NCBI RefSeq assembly: GCF_004011695.2
Contig: NC_082411.1
Coordinates: 1,534,001 to 1,598,000, forward strand
Source: Ascochyta rabiei
Lineage: Eukaryota; Ascomycota; Dothideomycetes; Pleosporales; Didymellaceae
Direction of reading: 5' to 3'
DNA length: 64,000 bases
Part shown: piece after piece, positions 31,335 to 42,374 of the stretch
How the letters are laid out: each line of letters begins with the position of its first letter
Numbering within the stretch: position 1 is the stretch's first letter
Notes under the pieces: generated by a model
Told to the model about the DNA's origin: nothing
What the model saw: only the letters and a program-made list of their open reading frames with translations
The model's database searches: none
Translations under genes and position numbers: made by a program

Positions 31335-32707
31335 GGTGAAACTGGCAGTAAAACAGATAATCGACGAGAAGGAGGTTGAGATTGGATCAAGCTGGGTTCG
31401 TACGGCTTTTGTCAAGAACACCCTCCCAGCCGCCCCTCACGACTCCGTCGCCGTCCATTGTTGCTAGACATGGGCATATTCGAGCTAGAACGATGGAATC
31501 GTCGCAGTGGTCTCATAGCGCTAGGAAATTTGTTGACGGGGATGTTCGTGAGCTTTCAGCGACTCGTGTTCCACTTAGCGGTAGCTTGAGGCTCATCCCT
31601 GGATTACGGCTGAAGGTTGAACTATGTCTAAAAGTAATTCAATAAAACGAGCGAAGCTACAACACACAACGAAGAGTGCATAGCTTTCTTCCATGTCTTT
31701 CCAGGTTTGCCCGCCGCTCAAGGTGAGGCAACCGGTGGTTCTGTGGTGCTTTCGACCATAACGAACGGGTTTTGACATGAGGAGACACAACGTTGGCTGG
31801 AGAAAAGGACATGACTGACGCAACATGCTGGTTAAGGGTCGTCTAGGATAAGGCTGTAAAATCAAACTTGACTCGCACTGTAAAGACCGTAGCGAGTTAG
31901 CGCCCCGTGCGATCTAGGCCAAAGTGGAGCGACGTCGTACGATTGACTTTGGGGCATTTCACGAAAGCTGGCTTCGTCAAGGACCATAGCCGTAAGTGTG
32001 CAGTCTCCCACTAAATCAAGGCATGAGTCCGCAAAAGTGCCGAACGAGATTGTTCTTTCTGTAGATAGATCGTTGGGCCGAAAACAGGAAATGAGGTCTA
32101 AGCGCTAAGCGGCTGACGGGTGACTGACGCTCCTTTGTATATTCGCATCTGATTTTCTCGCTTGTATCATCTTCACAACAGTGATCTACAAGCTGCATTA
32201 GCTGCCCTCTCATTCCTAGTTTGTTTTCCAAGACGAGATCTCGCTTCGTGTGCTGGGAGATCTTAGATCTTCGTTAAGCACGATGGGTGGATAGCTGCAC
32301 ATCCGGTGTATGCAAGTGATGCAACAGTCCCGAAGCATTTGAAGCTGTTTCTTTCGTTTCTAGTAGTTGGAAAAGCCAATCCAAATTCAACGTAACTTGA
32401 GCATGAACATACTAGGTAAGTTGGGATGTCATCTGAGGAGCAACACGCTAGGCCCGATCCAGTCGATTTATGGATCTTTCCAGAAGATTCGACCAATCAC
32501 GCGAACTTCCTCAGATCTTCGAGCATCCCCCCATAGATTCTCGAAGCAACACGGGACACGATCGAACCCTGTCCATATATGTATAAATTGATATCTGACA
32601 TATCTGCTCTACTGTTCATCAGAAACTAAGCACACTACAAATTGCATTATCACCGACTCTATATATCATCACATTCTAAAACAGTATCGCCCAAAAACCT
32701 CAGTAAA
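31335..32707. other. Intergenic region without recognisable gene
   Basis: About 1.4 kb of divergent intergenic sequence between the ankyrin gene and the zinc-finger gene. It presumably holds both promoters. A tRNA-like TTCGATC loop at about 32560 was considered and rejected. Confidence 0.5.
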
Positions 32708-33463
32708 ATGGCAGACACAGACTATCAACCACAAAACTATCCGCAACCCAAGACACCAAACATGGACTCGACAATACCATCGTCCAAGCGGAGAAAGATA
32801 GTCGGTCAATGCCCTACCTGTCACCAGTCCTTCGCCTCTCGGCACGAACTACGGGCACACATGGCCGACCCACAAACTCACGCGCCCGCCTCAGACTCTG
32901 ATGCCATATCCTTCGGCGAGCTCAGTTCCGACTACGACAGTCCTGACGAGGCGTCTTATCCGCGCAAGCCACACAGCACAACACAGCGTGACGTCGACGA
33001 ACCGACGCTCGACACTGACGGCTTCGAGTTCTCCAGCTCCGGGTCACCGCCACCCAACATGGAGCAAGATGGGTTCGAATTTCTCAACGCAGGTCAGGAT
33101 TTCTTCCCTGATGCAGCGCACTTCAACGCTGAACAGGGGAGTGTGCATACTATGCACGACGAGCACGAGCAGCCCAGCGCAGAGTACACGCCATTCGACC
33201 AGTCTACGCATTCAGTGCCGCGGAAAGCGCGACAGCGAACGGAGAAGGGAGCGCTGGGTGTGCTGTATTGTGGGACCTGCGACAAGTATTTTGGGAATGA
33301 AACGGTGTTCAAGAGACACTTTATGTTCGGGATCAAGCATGGGGAGGAACCGCGGGATATGAGGGATCTGTACTACAGGGTTTGGGGGCAGACGTGGGCG
33401 GATGAGGCAAGGGGAATGGAGAACATGGGGAGAGTTTCGGATGGGGATGCGATGGAGTTGTAG
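32708..33463 (+). CDS. C2H2-type zinc finger protein, two atypical fingers
   Basis: Frame of 251 aa from ATG 32708, without introns. Finger 1 near residues 35-58 is C-x2-C-x12-H-x6-H (CPTCHQSF...HMADPQTH) and finger 2 near 181-204 has the same spacing (CGTCDKYF...HFMFGIKH). The His-His spacing of six is unusual for classical C2H2 fingers, which have three to five. Between them is an acidic, Ser/Asp-rich region with a twice-repeated DGFEF core (DGFEFSSSGS, DGFEFLNAG). Probably a nuclear DNA- or RNA-binding protein; the target is unknown. It is convergent with the carboxylesterase, with stops 160 bp apart. Confidence 0.75.
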   Translation: MADTDYQPQNYPQPKTPNMDSTIPSSKRRKIVGQCPTCHQSFASRHELRAHMADPQTHAPASDSDAISFGELSSDYDSPDEASYPRKPHSTTQRDVDEPTLDTDGFEFSSSGSPPPNMEQDGFEFLNAGQDFFPDAAHFNAEQGSVHTMHDEHEQPSAEYTPFDQSTHSVPRKARQRTEKGALGVLYCGTCDKYFGNETVFKRHFMFGIKHGEEPRDMRDLYYRVWGQTWADEARGMENMGRVSDGDAMEL

Positions 33464-33623
33464 AGAGCTGATGATTTGCTCGAGAATCATCGAGGATGAC
33501 GATTTGGATGAATAACGATTGATGATACCCCTGTAGATTTTTAGCATATCAATGATATTGGAATTTTCGATAACCTTGAGATTTGACATGATATATCTCA
33601 AAACGCAGAACCAAAGCCAACGT

Positions 33624-35318
33624 CTATTTGCGCAATGTCTCTGCAACGCGCATCATCCACCCCCAATATTCATCGCTCACAGCTTCAATCTCCCCGCTTT
33701 GTTTGAAATACAAGAACTGCTCCGCATTCATCCTCTCCCCATTCTGTCCGTCACTTGTTACAAGCGGTATAAGCGTTCGCTCCAACCATCTCTTCACTGT
33801 CTCTGTCTCCTTCTCATTGAACCCGTACCTTTCGATGAACCACCAGCTCACACCGTCAGCACCATGCGTAACGCCAAAATGTCTCGGGTAGACCTTGTCT
33901 GAACACTCTGGTCTATATGCGACTCGATACCTTAAGATATGTTTTGCAGGCACTCCGCCGTCGAACAAGGCCTTGGAGAGTACACGAATAGGAGCGCGGA
34001 CCTGCACATCTGACGTGATGAGGCCAAACAACTGCTGAGCTTTTTCTGGATCTTTATGCGACAGTGCAGTCGCCACCCTAGAATCGGCAGCCGAGCCATC
34101 GCTGGTGTAGAGAGAAAGCAAACTCTCGCACACGGGCTGAGCATAGTAGTTGTTCAGCGCACTCAGCATGTCGGATGTGGAAGAGGAAGGCGGCGGGTTG
34201 GTTAAAGCATAGAGAATCTCTTCTGTCTCTGCTTCTCCGATGAGGATTCGCATACCACGTTGTTTGAAGCGTGCTGCGAAGTTGCCTGAGTGGATGTCAG
34301 AAACCAGGTCTGCAGGGATCATCTCTCCGTCAGTTACGCCACGGAATGTGTGAACTTCGAAGTCAAATATTCTTTTGACAAGAGCAGATGCTGGGATCTT
34401 GCGCAGCTGCTCGAGCTTTTCTTCTGGAGACAACGATGTCTCAATGTTGAAGGTGTCAAACACGTTCTGTAGCTGGGCGTCGACTGAATCCTGTCAGCTT
34501 TGCAGTATTTGAACCGTTGGTCACTACTGATACCTTCTTGCAAGTCCTTTGGCTGCGCAGGTATAGCGTTACTCTGTAGCCACACATTATTAAACAGCGG
34601 CCTCTGATCGTTGCCACGCGTGAGCTCATAATTCAACTGGACATGCGTCGAGAAAGCACCAGCACTAAGCCCACCTAGAGTTACACGAGTCGGATTGCCG
34701 TTAAAGTACGGCGCATAGTCTTGGAGCCACCCTAGAGCGCATCTTTGGTCCTATACGTCTAATCAGCGACGGTCTCAGTAGTGCGTAGGTAAGGCGCACC
34801 CAAAAGCCAAAGTTCCCTTTCAATCCCTTACCAGCAAGGAAACCGAGGATATTCAGACGATACCCAATACTGACTACGATAGCTTTAAGGCCTCCTTCTG
34901 CAATGAGTTGTGTCGGCTGAGAGTGTTCCTTGAGGGAGGGGTCGCCAATCTGAAGCCAACCCCCATGGATCCATGCAAGTATCGGCCAGCCCTCTTTGGG
35001 TGCATCGCCAGGCGGCTGCCACAAGTTGATAGCAAGACAATCTTCGTCGAAATTGTAGTCCGTATTGATCAGACTACTCCCATTGATGATATACTCCGGC
35101 TGCGGACAGACGTTGCCATACTGAGTACAGTCCAGCGGGCCATTGCTGCCGTAAACGTAGTCCTTGGGAAGCGCTTCAGGTTTTTTCCATCGTCTGGGTC
35201 CAGTTGGTGGTTGTGCATATGGTATGTGGGTGAACCTCTTGACGCCGTTCGCGAAAACGGATCCTTTAAGCTGACCATGAGACCCAAGGTCGAGAGTAAC
35301 GGTGCCAGTTGGCTTCAT
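33624..35318 (-). CDS. Type-B carboxylesterase (alpha/beta hydrolase)
   Basis: Exons 35318-34800, 34750-34534 and 34483-33624, with introns of 49 and 50 bp, give 531 aa. The oxyanion-hole motif HGG is at 118-120, EDCLAINLW at about 92-100, and the nucleophile elbow GLSAGA has S202. The acid is likely the Glu in ILIGEAETEEILYAL and the His is in FGVTHGADGVSWWF. The family hydrolyses carboxylic esters; the substrate is unknown. No signal peptide is seen, so it is probably intracellular. The frame opens earlier at a TTG; the first ATG, at 35318 (MKPTGTVTLD), is used. Confidence 0.9.
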
Positions 35319-35923
35319 TATATTCAAGGGATTTTGTGGCTAGGAGAGGGGTTGAGATATTACTTCACGTAGGTGGGAAGCAAGGTCTACGTTGTATATG
35401 AAGCTGGGGTAGATACTGGAATCCAGAAGTGGGGGTTTGGAAAGTAGATGCGTGGTGAACTTGACTGGCAAAGTTGTCAACAATCAAGTCAATCAACTTG
35501 GCGGCACCGGCTTGAATTGGCTTAGTCAGCGCAATTAGAGCAGCAAATTAAATTAATTAGATTGCTGTAGAGGCTTAATTAACTTAGTTAATTAATTTAA
35601 TTAAGTAATTTAGTATAGTAAAAGAATACTCTAGTACAAAATTAGTAAGTATCTGTTTCCTAGTCTCCTATTGCGTACTTAGAGTCTATCTTATTATTAG
35701 TCTACCCCTCTGTTTAGGCTCTATTTAGTGTTAAGAAACCTGCGTAGATCTAGCTGCGCAGTGCCTATAGAGCTAATAATAAGTAACTATTTACTTTACG
35801 CTGCTTAGGCTTAAGTAGATTACTAAGCTTGCTAAACATACGCTTATAATTGCTGCTAGAGGCAGAGATAGTAAGTATGTTAATAGCTAACTATATAAGG
35901 TTAGGATATACTAGCTTAAGCTA
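35319..35923. other. Esterase upstream region grading into AT-rich, RIP-like relic
   Basis: The first 200 bp has normal composition and serves as the esterase promoter. From about 35520 composition switches abruptly to AT-rich (TTAATTAATTAA, many TAG/TTA) and stays so to the left end of element C. This segment looks like part of another RIP-mutated repeat, but no TIR or protein remnant could be assigned. Confidence 0.5.
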
Positions 35924-35983
35924 ACGTACTCTACAAGTAAGCCGCTTACCTAAGCGAACTGCTTACTTTTGCTAAGACCACAC
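35924..35983. repeat. Left TIR of element C, RIP-mutated
   Basis: 60 bp. It matches the inverse of the right TIR except at nine positions and one indel; most differences are C-to-T before A on the plus strand. Duplicated 15-mer core (AAGCGAGCCGCTCAC type) is still visible. Confidence 0.9.
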
Positions 35984-36003
35984 CAAACTTCATACTACCT
36001 ACA

Positions 36004-37260
36004 ATGCCGCAACGCAACAACATAAAAAAGCCCTTAAATAAAGCAGATATATAGCTTGCCCTACAGGCTATTTAATAAGACGTAATACTCTCTTAGTAAC
36101 GCACTGCAGCAATCTACAATATACCTTAAAGAACACTTAGTAATTAACTTGCTAGAGCCTCTTTATAACGCAATTATAAGCCTAAATTAATAAAGCTAAC
36201 AAGCACTAAAGAGGAGGTAATTATCTAGCATGTATTAAAGCTAGACAAGTAAGGATACTTGCCCTAGCTTACTAATATAGAGGATATAGCCAATTCTCTG
36301 CTTATAGAGCGCTACTAGACCTATATTAGTAAGAACTAGGCTGCTAACTTTATTAAACGTTAGCTAGAGCTTAAAATTAAGTTTAATTGTAAGTATAACT
36401 ACAAGAGAGCCCTATGTAAGGATCCTAAGGTAATTAGAGACTGGTTCTAGTTAGTAGAGAATACTAAAGCTAAGTATAGTATCCTAGATAAAGACACCTA
36501 CAACTTTAATAAGTCTGGCTTTATAATAGGTGTTATATCTATAGGAGCTATTGTTACAGGCTCTAAGCGTTAAGGGAGACTAAAGGCAGTGCAGCAGGGT
36601 AACTAAGAGTAGACCAGTATTATCTAAGGCATCTGCGCAAAGGGCTGGTCTATCCCACCCTTTATTATCCTCTCTAGTAAGCACTACCTCTTAGCCTAGT
36701 ATAAGGAGCCTAGTATACCTAACAACTAGGTTATTAGTATCTCTAATAACAGCTAGACTAACAACAAGCTTAGAGTTAAGTAGTTAAAGCACTTTAATAA
36801 GCACACAAAGGCGCGCACTATTAGCAGCTATTAGCTGCTTATTCTAGACAGCTATAAGAGCTACAACTTAGTTAAATTCTACTAGTACTATAAGAAGTAT
36901 AAGATTGTTACTCTGTATATACCTCTACACTTATTACACCTACTACAGCCACTTAACGTAGGCTATTTTGCCCTAATAAAGAAAGCCTATAGCTGCTAAG
37001 CTAAGTAGCTGATATATAGCAAGATTACGCGTATTACTAAACTTAAGTTCTTACTATGCTTTAAAGCGGCTTTTAACGCCTTAATTACTAAGAGCAACAT
37101 CTAGGGAGGATTTAGAGGTGCTGGCCTAGTCCTACTTAACCTAGAAGCTGTAATCTTAAAGCTTAAAGTGCAGTTGTGTACCCTACCACTACCCCTTATA
37201 GATAAGAGTACCTAGAAGTCTAAAACACTAAGCAACACCCTAGAGTTTAGGTCTTAATTA
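36004..37260 (+). pseudogene. Fot1-like transposase, RIP-inactivated (element C)
   Basis: ATG at 36004 begins MPQRNNIKKPLNKADI and meets a stop at a Gln position. Read through, it parallels element B throughout (LALQAI, RTAAIYNIP, FNKSGFIIG, HFNKHTKART, SYKSYNL, VTLYIPLHL, LLQPLNVGYFALIKKAY, GFRGAGLVLLNLEAV). No coding capacity remains. The end is approximate. Confidence 0.83.
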
Positions 37261-37725
37261 AAGCTGATTTAAGAGAGGATTGAGAGACACGCAAATAGCT
37301 TACCAACTTTAATAGTTAACGCTCTTAATTAGCTTACTAAAGGCGCAGAGCTAATAGTGCATTTACTAGTTTTAGTACACAACTAGGTTGCTAACCTTTA
37401 GATAGCTAATAAGGCTGCTACATAACATAAATTACACAAAAGAAAGCAATTGTAGTAAGAAGGGACTTTAACCTTTATAGAGGGAGTGCAGCTAACTACT
37501 CTTAAGGAGTTTAAGGCCTGTAGTAATAGGAAGAAGGCAAAGAAGAGGTTGCGTGTTAATAGGAGCACTTAGTCTTTAAGGCGCTGTAGCACATATAGCA
37601 AGACAGGACATAACACACAAACATGTAGTAAAGATACGCAGAGTACTATAGATTAGTGTAATATACTATGTAGTATAATATATTATTGTTATATACTGTA
37701 ATATTGCAAAGTAGTTGTAGTGTTA

Positions 37726-37786
37726 GTGTGGTCTTGGCAAAAGTGAGCGGTTTGCTTGGGTGAGCGGCTCGCTTGTGGAGTACGTT
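37726..37786. repeat. Right TIR of element C, largely unmutated
   Basis: 61 bp. Read inward from the right end (minus strand) it starts ACGTACTCCACAAGCGAG and ends GCCAAGACCACAC, the same inner end as in element B. Confidence 0.92.
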
Positions 37787-37788
37787 AA

Positions 37789-40321
37789 GGGCGTCGCCAA
37801 TCTGACAACATTTGGTAGCATTCGGCGGGTGACATTGCCAGCAAATGGCCGCAAAACCCTACCTTCTCATAGATATCTCACTCTGAAGAAAAGTATGCTC
37901 TCAAGTATTGAGATGGTAAGGAAAAGCAGAAGTGCCTCCAAGAGGCTCTATTCGGCAAACCACCTCAACCTCTTTTTCGAGTTGGCATTACGACACGTTG
38001 CGACATTTGCCTCCCCAGAATTCGACTTCATTCTCGCTACACGCCAATGCAATCGAATAGAAGACCGCCTCTGGCTCTATCTACAGAATTTTTTAGAGTT
38101 GTGCGCTGCTAATCACGTGACCAAAGAAGCTACCTTAGAGTACATGGCTTCTGCATTCATGTTAGACAGCTTCCCACCAGGAATGCATCGTAAGTGCTCT
38201 ATACTCAAGTCACTATTTTTCTGTAGTAATTAACAGACTTTAAACCCTCTGAGGTGTTCGAGTCACTATACGAAGTCCACTGCTATAAAGCCTTCTCGTC
38301 GCGGCGTTCTAAGCAAGACCTCTCGCCAGCAGCCTCATGTACACATTTGAAAGCCATTTTTTGCCGTTTCTACTCTGAACTCGAAAAAGAGACGCTTACG
38401 GCAGTCCAACTACACAAGAGAAATCTGGAGAATATTCCTATCGACTGGAACACAATGTACAGCTCCCAATTGTGTCTTTACTGTCTTTTTCGCAAGCCTG
38501 AACATAGCTTGCACTGTGGTCACAACCCCTGTGATTCATGTGCCTGCAGGTTTGGGTCAAAACGTCAGCAGATGGAATATTCATACCGCATCTCCCAGTG
38601 CATCTTGTGTCAATCCAAAGGCGAGCTTACAGTTCGTCTTAAGCCGCCTACAGCAGGATGCCGGTTGCTTGTCCTTAATGGAGGCGGCATTCGAGGAATT
38701 TTCACCCTGCACATATTGCACGCGCTCGATAAGTATCGAAAGCTACCGTATCCTATTTACGATGAGTTTGATCTAACATTAGGTACAAGCACAGGTGAGT
38801 ATTACTCCTTTTTTTAGCATCTATGGATAGACAGGTTACTTATAATAAGATGCAGGTGGCCTTATTATACTTATGTTTCTTTTGCGCCAGAACATAGACG
38901 AGTGCATCGTTATTTTTAAGCGGCTAGCAGAACAGGTCTTTCTTCCTCGCCAATCGTTTGGGAATTCTCTTTTTGGAAAGATCTACGGCTTTATATCTTC
39001 TTTGCTAACAGATAGTTTATACGGAGCTGCTGGAATGGAAGCATGCGTAAAAGAGGCATTTGGATTGGATGCTGCTCTATTCGGCAGTATACCATCTGAC
39101 GTGGGTATATCTGGACTAAAAGTAGCAGTCACTACAATGGACGTGTCTAATTCAAGACTCTGCATCCTCTCTAATTACAATGGAGCTGGAGTTAGGCAAG
39201 GTAAGACCTTGTATCCCATCTTCAGGTATAAGACTAATAGACAACTGCAGGTTACAAACACTATCGAGCTTCTCACGTAAAAGATGAAGTTCTTCTCTGC
39301 GACGCGTAGGGTCTGTCTCTTTCTTTAAGCTACTTAACTGACCTTTTATAGAGCTAGGGCAACATCTGCAGCTCCCTCCTACTTCCCAGCAAAGTTTATC
39401 CGGGGTTTAGGATTTCTTCAGGACGGTGGTGCAGGGAAGCACAATAATCCGATCGACCCCGCAGAGTGGGAATCGGAAGCTATTTGGGACTCTGTCCCTG
39501 ACCTAGCTGTTTCAGTAGGTACAGGGTTTGCTTAAGATCTAGATTCACCCCATACTGTGTCTGCAAGATTGCGTTTCTGTGATCGCTTCTTCCCACGCTT
39601 GTTTCGGCTTTTCAACGCCATGTTAAACGCCCAGAGCGGCTGGAACAATCACCTAAATCGCGTACATAAAGACGAACGACACAAATACTTCCGCATCAAC
39701 ATAGCGCTGGACAGGGAGCCTCCGCTTGATGATGTTAGCAAGATACCGGAACTAGAAGACTTGGCTGCGACCTTCCTTTGGGGTTACGATTTCTCCAGCA
39801 TTACACAGGCGCTCTTTGCTGGTTCATTCTTCTTTGAACTTCACCGAAAGCCGGTCGCGAAGGGGGCGTCTGTTATATGTTCAGGCTCTATCCGCTGTCG
39901 TAGTCCAGACACACGCGCTCTGATTGAGAGAATTCTGCAGGAATATCCAGAAGCCTCATTTACTATGAAAGATGGTCCTAGCCTAGGTTACATTGGCGGC
40001 TCCAGTCTTTGTGCTACATGTGGTCATTACCGCAAGGTCGTCAACTTCAAAATCTACCACGTCGATCAGAGCGTGTCCATTCAGGTACAGTTCAACCGAT
40101 TGGGTCAGCATAGAATCAGCGGATTTCCGCAATCAATGACACAGTTCGCAAGACTCCAGTTGCTAGACGCTGGGTTTGGCAGATCAGATCATCAAATCGC
40201 GGACTATGCGAGTACGAGCGGTTGTCAGTGTCAGATCACCAGGAAGAGAAAAAGAGCTATGCCTTTGAAAACTAGAGCCTCTAAAAGGCGGTGCAAGAGA
40301 CTTAAAGACTGTCTGCACTAA
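37789..40321 (+). pseudogene. RING/patatin-like phospholipase (PLP), disrupted
   Basis: Exon chain 37789-38189, 38237-38794, 38856-39200, 39251-39305, 39352-40321; introns 46-61 bp keep frame perfectly. In order it encodes a helical N-region, a RING-like Cys/His module (CLYC...HCGHNPCDSC...CILC), then the patatin domain: NGGGIRG oxyanion loop, GTSTGG nucleophile elbow split by an intron, AARATSAAPSYFPAKF and the catalytic Asp in FLQDGGA. Right after SVGTGFA an in-frame TAA (39533-39535) interrupts, yet 261 further codons stay open in the same frame (FCDRFFPRLFRLF...). CAA-to-TAA, a RIP-type change, explains it. The 5' end is cut or displaced by element C; the first ATG is 37895. Confidence 0.85.
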
Positions 40322-40474
40322 GAATTATGCGATATACAGTCACAGGCTAAGTAGCAATCAAATAATACTTACCTTTGGACAAGGAAGAAGTTTTACACTT
40401 TGATAATAGATCTCAGTACTTGAAAGTTTCTGTTTCTAGAATATCCCTTTCATTTATTAGACTTGTATTAGATC

Positions 40475-40672
40475 ATGGGGCTCCAAGTACAAGCCTGGGC
40501 CCTAGTCCTTATTCAAGGTCTTCGGGCGATTTTATTAAAGCCAGAACAGATGACAGCAGAGCGCAAGGAACGTGATCGATTTATTCAAGATAGCGTCACC
40601 GAAAGACAGCGATATGACCAAGCACGCCGCAGACGAACGAAAATCACAAAACCACACAGTGCTGATAGTTAA
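40475..40672 (+). CDS. Small ORF of unknown function, downstream of the PLP pseudogene
   Basis: 65 codons from ATG 40475 (MGLQVQAWALVLIQGL...). The N-terminus is hydrophobic, the rest is highly basic and charged (ERKERDRFIQDSV, RYDQARRRRTK). No homology is recognised; it may be spurious. Confidence 0.25.
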   Translation: MGLQVQAWALVLIQGLRAILLKPEQMTAERKERDRFIQDSVTERQRYDQARRRRTKITKPHSADS

Positions 40673-41011
40673 GAAGCTACTGCTGGTTACTCGCATCCGC
40701 AGTCTCTATCTCGCTCCGAAGCCGCATGATTGAGTTCTGATGCGATATGGCGGATATGTCTTAGCCCTGGAATAGATGGGCTAACGTGGCCCCACAATCA
40801 CTGTGACATTTGAACCAACTTATCCTCAGCCGTATCGTTGCTGGATGCGTTCTTTGCTACCGGGATGCGATTTGGGCAGTTAGTAAGATGGAACCATACT
40901 CCTTCACATTACATAAAGCTTAGCAATGAAAAACGCGTACGTAGTTACTAGGCAGTCATGAACGACAATGTAAGAAAAGTATAATATTTTCAGGCAGTTC
41001 TACTTAGTGCA
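40673..41011. other. Intergenic, no feature seen
   Basis: About 340 bp between the small ORF and the 3' end of the coiled-coil gene; nothing recognised. Confidence 0.5.
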
Positions 41012-41488
41012 TCACGTGGTACTATCTGTGGCTCGGTCCTCCTGCTTCTCCACCGCCTCTAGTAATTTTGAATACTTCTCGTGAACTTCCATCGACCAAG
41101 GTACCAGATTATTAACATAGCGTTGAGCTACCACAATGCGTGTCTCCATACTATCTAGCCGTTTACTGAACATGTCTTGCAGCTCTGAGATATCGCAACT
41201 CAACTGTCGGACTTCATTTCGTAACTGGTTCAGCTCTTTGTATACTTGTGGCGGTGTAGAGTCGTTGGCGGCTGCATCAACGACGGTTGTTGAGGCTTGT
41301 TCGAAGCCTGCGTACGGGTCCTGCGGGATAACCATGTTTTCTTCCCAACTAAAATCCCAATCCTGTTCCGGGAGTGGTGGCAAGCGAGGCGTGAATGCGC
41401 GGGACGATCTGGGGGCGATCATTGCATCCAAGGACGACAACCGCGTCGGCTGTTCAGGAAACCATGCATTGTGATTGCTCGAAGCCAT
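41012..41488 (-). CDS. Small coiled-coil orphan protein
   Basis: 158 aa from ATG 41488. A Pro-rich N-half (FTPRLPPLPEQDWDF) leads to a predicted coiled coil at about 83-120 (LNQLRNEVRQLSCDISELQDMF), then a second helix. There is no signal peptide or TM segment, and no family was recognised. Composition is ordinary and the frame is uninterrupted, so it may be an active accessory gene. Confidence 0.55.
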   Translation of the reverse strand: MASSNHNAWFPEQPTRLSSLDAMIAPRSSRAFTPRLPPLPEQDWDFSWEENMVIPQDPYAGFEQASTTVVDAAANDSTPPQVYKELNQLRNEVRQLSCDISELQDMFSKRLDSMETRIVVAQRYVNNLVPWSMEVHEKYSKLLEAVEKQEDRATDSTT

Positions 41489-42374
41489 ATTAGTTGCTAG
41501 ACGTGTACCTAGCGGCGGAGGTATACATTTATAACTAACAAGTAAGCGTAACTAAGAAACCGCAAGTAATAAGTTCACGCTGAAGATTTCGAATGTTGCA
41601 AGTACGGTCCGCCGCTTCCGAATGTGACTGAGAATTTGGCAAGGATCTAAGTCCGCTAGTACTACGCCATGCCTTAGTTGACCCGATGACCTTAATGTTC
41701 TGAAAAGTAGTGACAAAAAAAGGGCTTAGTCGGGGCTTCATCTCCCAATATCCAGTAGCGTCGTATCTTCCGGCTGTGCCGTACTGGACTAGTGACCCCG
41801 GCCCCCTGTTGATCTAGAAAGCATCAGCTAGCCAAAAAGGCCTGTTCAATATCAGGGAACGCCGGGTACTAAGCCCGGCTTCTCCGTGGATTTAGTGGAC
41901 CTCTATCTTCCGGGCCGGAACTCAACAGCTTTCTTTTCGTGAACGAAACCTGGTTTGTGTGTCATAATCAGCGTATGACAAACTGTCTGTACTACACGCC
42001 AGAAACGAAAACCCACGCCAGTCACCATAGACCTGAAACACTAGTGGGTGGCGTGGAGCAGTGTTACTTCTATCTTCCTTTCGGAGTCTGAAATGCCTCT
42101 CCAGCCCCGCTGCTCCAGTTACACTATGATAAGACCATAAAACTGGGTATCAATATTTAAGTCACTTCTTGCCCTTTCAATTCCTACATCTATACATGTC
42201 AAAGAGCCATCTTCCTGAACCACGTAACAATGAGCCAGTCTCAGGAATATCCTGCATCACTGCAACTATCCCAGGTATAAAGAACATATCAGCAGTGCAC
42301 TCAAGTACTAAAATTAAGATCAGAGAAGTTCAGAGACTCGCCATCCAGAATGCTGTGTCCAAGCTGCATTACAA
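41489..42374. other. Intergenic region without recognisable gene
   Basis: About 890 bp. A GC-rich patch at 41780-41945 (GACCCCGGCCCCC, ACGCCGGG, GCCCGGCTTC) stands out from the AT-richer surroundings. It could be part of a short inverted-repeat element, but no pair of TIRs with a TSD was found. Confidence 0.4.

Larger units (their letters stand above)
35924..37786 (+). mobile_element. Fot1/pogo-like DNA transposon (element C), 1,863 bp, RIP-degraded
   Basis: The element is flanked by TA (35922-35923 and 37787-37788). The TIRs are 35924-35983 and 37726-37786 and begin ACGTACTC like element B. The right arm is nearly free of mutation, whereas the left arm carries seven C-to-T and one G-to-A change relative to it, five of them clearly at CpA. 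One 1-bp indel also separates the arms. The total length equals that of element B. Its insertion lies directly upstream of the patatin-like gene. Confidence 0.92.

Noticed and set aside
32550..32580. TTCGATC loop with flanking complementary bases, tRNA T-arm-like on the minus strand
   Set aside because: The stem does not pair as a five-base T-stem, and no D-arm, anticodon arm or acceptor stem could be built upstream.
35318..35327. Start of the carboxylesterase three codons earlier (MNIMKP)
   Set aside because: That codon is TTG; the first ATG is at 35318.
37760..37894. Start of the patatin-like frame inside element C
   Set aside because: The frame opens at a TTG within the transposon TIR; it is an artefact of the insertion.
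39517..39545. 28-nt intron to remove the TAA in the patatin-like gene
   Set aside because: Too short, and it would delete the conserved VGTG segment of the patatin fold.
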